Of a DNA stretch of 10,050 nt, positions 5,933 through 10,050 are shown one piece after another (positions within the stretch are counted from its first letter, which is position 1; each line of letters opens with the position of its first letter). The translations under genes and the position numbers were made by a program. Under the pieces are notes generated by a model. That model was not told the DNA's origin, searched no databases, and saw only the letters and a program-made list of their open reading frames with translations. This DNA is from JAZRUF01 sp045636205 (GTDB lineage: Bacteria > Bacillota > Clostridia > Oscillospirales > JAAYXM01), in contig JAZTXE010000045.1 of the NCBI GenBank assembly GCA_045636205.1, positions 1 through 10,050 on the forward strand, read 5' to 3'.

Positions 5933-6607
5933 TTATTTCTCAATCTCTCGTGTATTGTAAAGCTCTTTCATCTCTTCAATGGGCTTTTGCATAATCTGCT
6001 CAATAAGCTCATCGAATGCACCGTGGTTAATCTCCTCAACACGTGCGTTTAAGTGCTCGCTTGTCGGAGCGATGTACTTGCCGTTTAAGCGGCGAGCGAG
6101 TACACCCACCTGCGGATGCGAAATACCTGCCGGGCAGCGTACCGAGCAGCAGCCGCAGCTTACGCAGTCAAATGACTCCTCAGCGCACTTTTCAAATTCG
6201 CCGCGCTGAGCGTATGCGATGTACTGCATTACGTTAAGGCCCTGAGTACATGCCTTGGTGCATGCGTTACAGCCGATGCAGCTGTAAATCTCCGGGTAGA
6301 GCTCCATCATAATCTGCTGAGTCGGCTTAATCTCCTCAATACTATATGTGCGCTTATCCGTCGGGAAGAAGGGGATTGATGCAACATACATTCCCTCCTG
6401 TACCTGAGTCTGACATGCAAGGCAGGTCTTAAGCTCATTGTCACCCTTGATGCGGTAGATGGTCGCACACGCGCCGCAGAAGCCGTGGCGGCAGCCACAG
6501 CCGCGCTTTAAGGTATAGCCGGCATATTCCATAGCGGTCATTATAGTAAGGTCCGCCGGGACGCTGTATCTTTTGCCGAAAAAGTATACATTAACCATAT
6601 TTTCCAT
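5933..6607 (-). CDS. frdB: Fumarate reductase iron-sulfur subunit with HdrC-like 4Fe-4S pair
   Basis: The start at 6607 (MENMVNV) is chosen because AAGGA lies 11 bases before it. The longer open frame to 6685 would run into the floxA coding sequence. The 224-residue product has an N-terminal plant-type [2Fe-2S] domain with Cys39-x4-Cys44-x2-Cys47-x14-Cys62, then two clusters, CIGCNACTKAC (110-120) and CVSCGCCSVRC (148-158), each with the CxxCxxCxxxC spacing of [4Fe-4S] centres. Classical FrdB/SdhB interleaves a [4Fe-4S] and a [3Fe-4S] centre next to quinone. Here two full sets are adjacent, as in HdrC, GlpC and the middle of thiol:fumarate reductase TfrB. The CCG domains of TfrB are absent. 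No membrane anchor gene lies beside it, so electrons probably come from the iron-sulfur proteins encoded upstream and pass to FrdA. Confidence 0.88.
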   Translation of the reverse strand: MENMVNVYFFGKRYSVPADLTIMTAMEYAGYTLKRGCGCRHGFCGACATIYRIKGDNELKTCLACQTQVQEGMYVASIPFFPTDKRTYSIEEIKPTQQIMMELYPEIYSCIGCNACTKACTQGLNVMQYIAYAQRGEFEKCAEESFDCVSCGCCSVRCPAGISHPQVGVLARRLNGKYIAPTSEHLNARVEEINHGAFDELIEQIMQKPIEEMKELYNTREIEK

Positions 6608-6624
6608 GTGTCTATCCGTCCTTT

Positions 6625-7485
6625 TTAATATTCGTTGGGCAGCTCGGAAATTTCGTCGCAGCGGAATACCGGACCGTCCTTGCAAACATATTTAGAGCCT
6701 ATGTTGCAGCGTCCGCATTTGCCGATGCCGCACTTCATGCGAAGCTCGAGGGTTGTGTAAACCTGCTCCTTTGAAAAGCCCATCTCCTCAAGAGCCTGGA
6801 GTACAAACTTAATCATGATTGGTGGTCCGCAAACCAGCGCGGTCTTCTCCGCGGAGAATCCGATTTCCTTTAAATATGCGGGTACAAATCCCACGTGACC
6901 GTTCCAGCCCTCCTGCTCGCGGTCAATCGTCAGGTAGACGTTGACGCCCGGGGTGTTCATCCATACTTCCTGGATTTCCTTGAGCTGAACCAAATCGTCA
7001 GCTGAACGTGAACCGTAGAGGATGTCCACGGTGCCGTAGTTTTCACGGTTTGCCAGAACGTAGTTTATAACCGAGCGCAGCGGAGCAAGTCCGATACCGC
7101 CCGCGATAAACAGGAGGTCCTTGCCCTTGAGTTCAGTCTCAACCGGGAAATTGTTGCCGTACGGTCCGCGAACCGTAATCTGGTCACCCACCTGCAAGCT
7201 GTGCAGGTAGTCGGTAAGCTCGCCGCATTTTTTAATGCTGAATTCCTGATACTCTTTGTTGGTCGGCGAGGAGGTTATTGAAAACATCGCCTCACTAACA
7301 CCCGGTGCGCACAGCATCGCGCACTGACCCGGCATATGCTCAAAGAGCTTTCCGCCCTCCGGCGCATTTACGCGGAAGGTTTTTACGTCCGGCGTTTCCT
7401 GACGAATATCGGTTATGATACCCACCTTGGGAATGAGTGTATCAAGTGTATAATTATCATGGCAGTGGCATGTACATTCGCTCAT
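6625..7485 (-). CDS. floxA: FAD/NAD(P)H oxidoreductase subunit (FloxA/AsrB/PyrK-like)
   Basis: The 286-residue protein is of the ferredoxin-NADP reductase superfamily. The FAD-binding part (about 20-120) has MFSITSSP (67-74, in the place of the RxYS motif) and GPYGNNFP (107-114). The NAD(P)-binding part has FIAGGIGLAPLRS (126-138) and VCGPPIM (218-224). The C-terminus carries a [2Fe-2S] set, Cys252-x4-Cys257-x2-Cys260-x7-Cys268, as in PyrK, AsrB and sulfhydrogenase gamma subunits. It should take electrons from NADH or NADPH and feed the neighbouring iron-sulfur proteins. In Desulfovibrio HdrABC-FloxABCD the equivalent subunit oxidises NADH. The start codon shares one base with the preceding stop (TAATG), so translation is coupled. 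The N-terminus is unusual: C4, C6, H7, C8 and H9 lie within the first ten residues and could bind a metal. The cofactor preference cannot be read with certainty. Confidence 0.87.
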   Translation of the reverse strand: MSECTCHCHDNYTLDTLIPKVGIITDIRQETPDVKTFRVNAPEGGKLFEHMPGQCAMLCAPGVSEAMFSITSSPTNKEYQEFSIKKCGELTDYLHSLQVGDQITVRGPYGNNFPVETELKGKDLLFIAGGIGLAPLRSVINYVLANRENYGTVDILYGSRSADDLVQLKEIQEVWMNTPGVNVYLTIDREQEGWNGHVGFVPAYLKEIGFSAEKTALVCGPPIMIKFVLQALEEMGFSKEQVYTTLELRMKCGIGKCGRCNIGSKYVCKDGPVFRCDEISELPNEY

Positions 7486-8516
7486 TATTTACTGCCCCCC
7501 TGTTTCTGAAAGGATTTTATTACTTTAACTATATTCAGTGCCGCCGGGCATTTCTCCACGCAGCGGCCGCAGCCTACGCAGGAGTACATCCCATCGTTAT
7601 TTGCCGGGAAGTATACCAGCTTGTGCATAAATCTCTGGCGGAATCTCTGCTTCTGGCTTGTACGGTTGTTTCCGTGCGCCATCATGGTAAAATCGGAATA
7701 CATGCATGAATCCCAGCAGCGATAACGCTTTATGCCGTTTCCGGTGTCATAGTCCTTTATATCGTAGCACTGGCAGGTCGGGCACACAAAAGTGCACGTT
7801 CCGCAGGCGAGGCACGGCTTGTAAAGCTCATCCCAGTTTTCCGCATTAAACTTCTCGTCAAGTGCGTCGCCGTCCCATCCGTCAAGTGACAGATTCGAGT
7901 ACGGAAGTTTCTCAACTATCGCGCGGATAGCCTCTTTCTCAGCCTCAACCGCTTTTTCGTCCGCGTCCGTGAGCAGGTCGCGTACAAGCTCGGTGAGCCC
8001 CTCGCCCTTTTCACTCTCCGCCTTCCAGAAAAGCTCATCGCCTATAAGCCAGGTTACAACGTCTGCCACAGGCTCTGCGCAGTCAATTCCGAACACCTTG
8101 CAGAAGCAGCTCTCCTCAGGTGCGTGGCACGCAAGCGCAACTATAGTGCCCTTTGCGCGGCGCGCGGCGTAGAAGGTGTCCACCGGCTCTGCTAAGAATA
8201 CGCGGTCTAAAACCTCAACTCCGCGGATGTCGCACGCCTTCATGCCGAAAACGCAGAACTCTTTCTCCTGCAGAGCTTCGGGCTTAATGCTTATGTTGTT
8301 TTTCTCTCTTACGCAGGTGTATAAATCCTCGCTCTGCGGGAAGAACGCATCCTTGGGTGACTTGACGGTTTTTAAAACGTCAAGCCGCACATTCGCATCC
8401 TCATCCCACGCGGCAAAGTTTACCTGACCTGCGCTCTCGACCGGCAGGTACAAATCCTTAGCGCTTGCGATACGGGAATAAAGCTCATTTAACTTATCGG
8501 CTTTTATCTTATACAT
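7485..8516 (-). CDS. 4Fe-4S dicluster electron-transfer protein (AsrA/FloxB-like)
   Basis: The 343-residue product belongs to the family of anaerobic sulfite reductase subunit A and sulfhydrogenase beta subunits (4Fe-4S dicluster). The N-terminal half contains GMKACDIRGVEVLDRVF (113-129 region), a family mark. The C-terminal half has two ferredoxin clusters, Cys235-x2-Cys238-x2-Cys241-x3-Cys245 followed by Cys248 and Cys250, and Cys313-x2-Cys316-x2-Cys319-x3-Cys323. RCWDSCMYSDFTMMAHG lies between them. Such proteins pair with an AsrB-like flavoprotein, which is exactly the next gene, and relay electrons between its flavin and a partner enzyme. There is no sulfite reductase AsrC (sirohaem) gene in the window, so sulfite reduction is not supported. 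An AAAGGGGG ribosome site precedes the ATG, 15 bases after the previous stop. Confidence 0.82.
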   Translation of the reverse strand: MYKIKADKLNELYSRIASAKDLYLPVESAGQVNFAAWDEDANVRLDVLKTVKSPKDAFFPQSEDLYTCVREKNNISIKPEALQEKEFCVFGMKACDIRGVEVLDRVFLAEPVDTFYAARRAKGTIVALACHAPEESCFCKVFGIDCAEPVADVVTWLIGDELFWKAESEKGEGLTELVRDLLTDADEKAVEAEKEAIRAIVEKLPYSNLSLDGWDGDALDEKFNAENWDELYKPCLACGTCTFVCPTCQCYDIKDYDTGNGIKRYRCWDSCMYSDFTMMAHGNNRTSQKQRFRQRFMHKLVYFPANNDGMYSCVGCGRCVEKCPAALNIVKVIKSFQKQGGSK

Positions 8517-8531
8517 AGCTCTAATCCCCCT

Positions 8532-9482
8532 TTATATACTGCCCGGCTCAGCATCGTCAAACGTAAAGCTTGTAAGCGGTGCATCTGCATCCACATCCTC
8601 GCCCGCCTGATATGTGCCGTAGAGCGCGTCAATATCCTTTATAAACTTGCGGTTGAAGAGGTGAAGCGGTATGCCCTGCGGACATACGCGGCTGCACTCA
8701 CCGCAGTCTGTACATCTTCCCGCAACGTGGAATGCGCGGATGATGTGGAACATCTTTTCCTCAAACGAGTCAACGTTTGCCTTCTGTGCGCTGTCAAACT
8801 TGTTGCTGTCAAACACACACTTGCGGCATGAGCATGCCGGGCATACATTGCGGCACGCGTTGCAGCGAATGCACTTTGAAAGCTCTTTCCGGAAGAACTC
8901 AAATTTCTCCTCCGGGCTCATCGCTTCGATTTTCTCAATCTCCGCGAATCTGTCCGCATCGCGCGTATCCTTGGACTCGCCTATAACCTCGTCATAGACC
9001 ATGTGCTCCTTGCCCTTGCAAACGTGACAGCGCTCGAGCATCGCATCCGCATACTTGCATGACTTATCGCCGTAGAGGGTTTTAAACTCTATTTCATCCT
9101 CGCCCACGGTTATATCCTCGATACCGCGGATACCCATAGCCTTAATCTTATCAATATCGAGCTTGCCGCGGCAGCCTACGCCGATTATGTAAGCCTTTTC
9201 GCGGTCTACTCTGTGCTCCTTGAGGAGCTGGTTGAAGCTGTATGTGTCACACGGCTTTAAGAATACGAGCGTCTTTCCCTCAAGCTTTGAAGCCTCTATC
9301 ATATACTTTGAAAGGTTAGCGCCACAAAAACCGTTGTATACAAACTCACCGAGAGCCTCTTCATTTTCAAAAAACGCCGGCTCGGGATTGTAGCACAAAT
9401 CACCGGCTCTCCAGCCGAGCACGCGCGCAACACTTCCGTCTGCGAGCAGCTCTTTGGCGCGAGCTATCAGTTGTTCTTGCAT
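8532..9482 (-). CDS. Iron-sulfur protein with FrhB/FdhB-like N-terminus and two 4Fe-4S clusters (FloxC-like)
   Basis: The 316-residue product has an N-terminal half with scattered cysteines (30, 53, 78, 104, 142, 152, 155) and the sequence LKPCDTYSFNQLLKEH, followed by IGVGCRGKLD, typical of the beta subunits of F420-reducing hydrogenase and formate dehydrogenase. The C-terminal half has CIRCNACRNVCPACSC (204-219) and CTDCGECSRVC (257-267), two ferredoxin-type clusters. The first 4 residues after the cluster add Cys222. It is probably an electron conduit between the HdrA/MvhD pair and the NADH module. I cannot say whether the N-terminal half still binds flavin. The gene begins 16 bases inside mvhD, with GGGGGA as ribosome site, which indicates fixed stoichiometry. 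The acidic tail (295-316) contains no motif that I know. Confidence 0.75.
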   Translation of the reverse strand: MQEQLIARAKELLADGSVARVLGWRAGDLCYNPEPAFFENEEALGEFVYNGFCGANLSKYMIEASKLEGKTLVFLKPCDTYSFNQLLKEHRVDREKAYIIGVGCRGKLDIDKIKAMGIRGIEDITVGEDEIEFKTLYGDKSCKYADAMLERCHVCKGKEHMVYDEVIGESKDTRDADRFAEIEKIEAMSPEEKFEFFRKELSKCIRCNACRNVCPACSCRKCVFDSNKFDSAQKANVDSFEEKMFHIIRAFHVAGRCTDCGECSRVCPQGIPLHLFNRKFIKDIDALYGTYQAGEDVDADAPLTSFTFDDAEPGSI

Positions 9483-9907
9483 CTTAAATCCCCCAATCTG
9501 ACGTTTTTGCCCAGTGAACGGATTTTCTCAACAAATTCGTTCATGGTGGTCGAGAACTTTACGCCCTCTGCAGCAGACACCCATTCAACGCGGGTGCGTC
9601 CATGCTCTACGCCAATATAGTCGAGCATAGAGAACAGAAGTGTCATGCGGCGGCGGGCATAGTAGTTGCCCGTCGAGTAGTGGCAGTCGCCCGGATGGCA
9701 ACCGCACATTATAACGCCGTCTGCGCCCTTTTCAAATGCGCGCAGTATAAACATCGGGTTTACACGGCAGGAGCACGGAACGCGGATTATCTTAACGTCT
9801 GCCGGGTAGGACAGACGGCTGCTTCCTGCCAGGTCCGCGCCCGCGTAACTGCACCAGTTACAGCAGAACGCGACTATTTTAGGTCTGAATTCTTCGTTTA
9901 CCGGCAT
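9467..9907 (-). CDS. mvhD: MvhD/FloxD-type [2Fe-2S] electron-transfer subunit
   Basis: The 146-residue protein of the FlpD/MvhD family carries the family's cysteine groups: CCNWCSYAGADLAG (15-28), VPCSCRV (43-49) and MCGCHPGDCHY (67-77). In methanogens MvhD hands electrons from a hydrogenase to HdrA. In Hdr-Flox clusters of sulfate reducers a MvhD-like subunit does the same from the NADH module. Its place directly after hdrA and before the flox-like genes supports the second role. No hydrogenase large or small subunit is seen in the window. Translation begins 10 bases before the hdrA stop, using GGAGG inside hdrA, and the 3' end overlaps the next gene by 16 bases. Confidence 0.9.
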   Translation of the reverse strand: MPVNEEFRPKIVAFCCNWCSYAGADLAGSSRLSYPADVKIIRVPCSCRVNPMFILRAFEKGADGVIMCGCHPGDCHYSTGNYYARRRMTLLFSMLDYIGVEHGRTRVEWVSAAEGVKFSTTMNEFVEKIRSLGKNVRLGDLRCKNN

Positions 9908-10050
9908 ATCGCATCCACCTCCGCAATGAGTTGTTTATTGGAAAATCCCTGCAGGTCCATAGCACCGGACGGACAGGTTACGGTACATGCACCGCAGCCC
10001 TGACACAGCGCACTGTTTACCTGAGCCACGCGGCGATCCTCGCGGATGCC
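9898..10050 (-). CDS. hdrA: HdrA-type flavoprotein, C-terminal 50 residues only
   Basis: Only the end of the gene is inside the window, read in frame from the right edge to TAA at 9900-9898. The fragment contains LCQGCGACTVTCPSGAM (residues 15-31 of the piece), a [4Fe-4S] ferredoxin motif CxxCxxCxxxCP, followed by LQGFSNKQLIAEVDAI, the characteristic end of HdrA and QmoA-like proteins. HdrA is the FAD subunit that bifurcates electrons in heterodisulfide reductase complexes. The downstream mvhD, with a 10-base overlap, strongly favours HdrA over other ferredoxin-tailed proteins. The fragment cannot show whether the bifurcating-FAD residues are present. Confidence 0.8.
   Translation of the reverse strand, partial: GIREDRRVAQVNSALCQGCGACTVTCPSGAMDLQGFSNKQLIAEVDAICR

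Larger units (their letters stand above)
1650..10050 (-). other. Ten-gene Hdr-Flox-fumarate reductase-fumarase-exchanger operon (predicted)
   Basis: All ten genes run the same way. Junctions from right to left are: 10-base overlap, 16-base overlap, 15-base gap, 1-base overlap, 17, 14, 17, 1 and 18-base gaps. I found no terminator or promoter in any junction, and most ribosome sites sit at or within the end of the preceding gene. This supports a single transcript starting beyond the right edge. The order places the electron-input genes first, then the fumarate reductase, then the enzyme that makes its substrate, then transport. Confidence 0.8.

Noticed and set aside
6608..6685. Longer frdB reading frame starting at 6685
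   Set aside because: The additional 26 residues overlap floxA in another frame, show no family similarity and lack a ribosome site. The ATG at 6607 has AAGGA upstream.
6625..8516. Anaerobic sulfite reductase (asrAB)
   Set aside because: The two genes resemble asrA and asrB, but no sirohaem subunit asrC adjoins and the context is hdrA/mvhD and fumarate reductase.
9467..10050. Methanogen-type Mvh hydrogenase-Hdr complex
   Set aside because: No hydrogenase subunits are present in the window. The electron-input genes are NAD(P)H-type, and the SLH protein and repeats suggest a bacterium.

Overview
The window looks like a stretch of chromosome from an anaerobic, Gram-positive, gut-type Clostridia, probably Oscillospirales. 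This is an inference from three things: the S-layer-homology (SLH) protein, the oxygen-sensitive iron-sulfur enzymes, and a cluster of palindromic intergenic repeats that I recall as common in that group. All genes lie on the minus strand, so transcription runs from right to left.

Positions 10050 to 1650 hold one tightly packed array of ten genes that looks like a single operon. Neighbouring genes overlap by up to 16 bases or are separated by no more than 18. In transcription order they are: the 3' end of an HdrA-type flavoprotein; an MvhD/FloxD-type [2Fe-2S] protein; two dicluster 4Fe-4S proteins (floxC- and floxB-like, the second also AsrA-like); a FAD/NAD(P)H reductase (floxA/AsrB-like); a fumarate reductase iron-sulfur subunit (frdB); its flavoprotein (frdA); the alpha and beta subunits of an iron-sulfur fumarase; and an AspT/YidE-type membrane exchanger. 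The promoter lies beyond the right edge.

Read as a pathway, the array can import a C4-dicarboxylate or aspartate, convert malate to fumarate, and reduce fumarate to succinate. No membrane anchor or quinone-binding subunit accompanies FrdAB within the window. A complete NADH-to-Hdr electron-transfer module precedes it instead. The central hypothesis is a soluble, NADH-linked, possibly electron-bifurcating fumarate reductase in which FrdAB takes the place that HdrBC holds in Hdr-Flox complexes. FrdA also lacks the histidine that usually binds FAD covalently, carries an N-terminal extension of about 88 residues, and lacks most of the usual C-terminal domain.

Positions 1126 to 1649 are non-coding. 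The right part holds a mosaic of three different hairpin-forming repeats, including an 83-bp element with near-perfect inverted ends. The left part holds a good sigma-70-type promoter for the SLH gene, with dyads and direct repeats around it. Positions 1 to 1125 encode the N-terminal 375 residues of a secreted SLH-domain protein that runs off the left edge.
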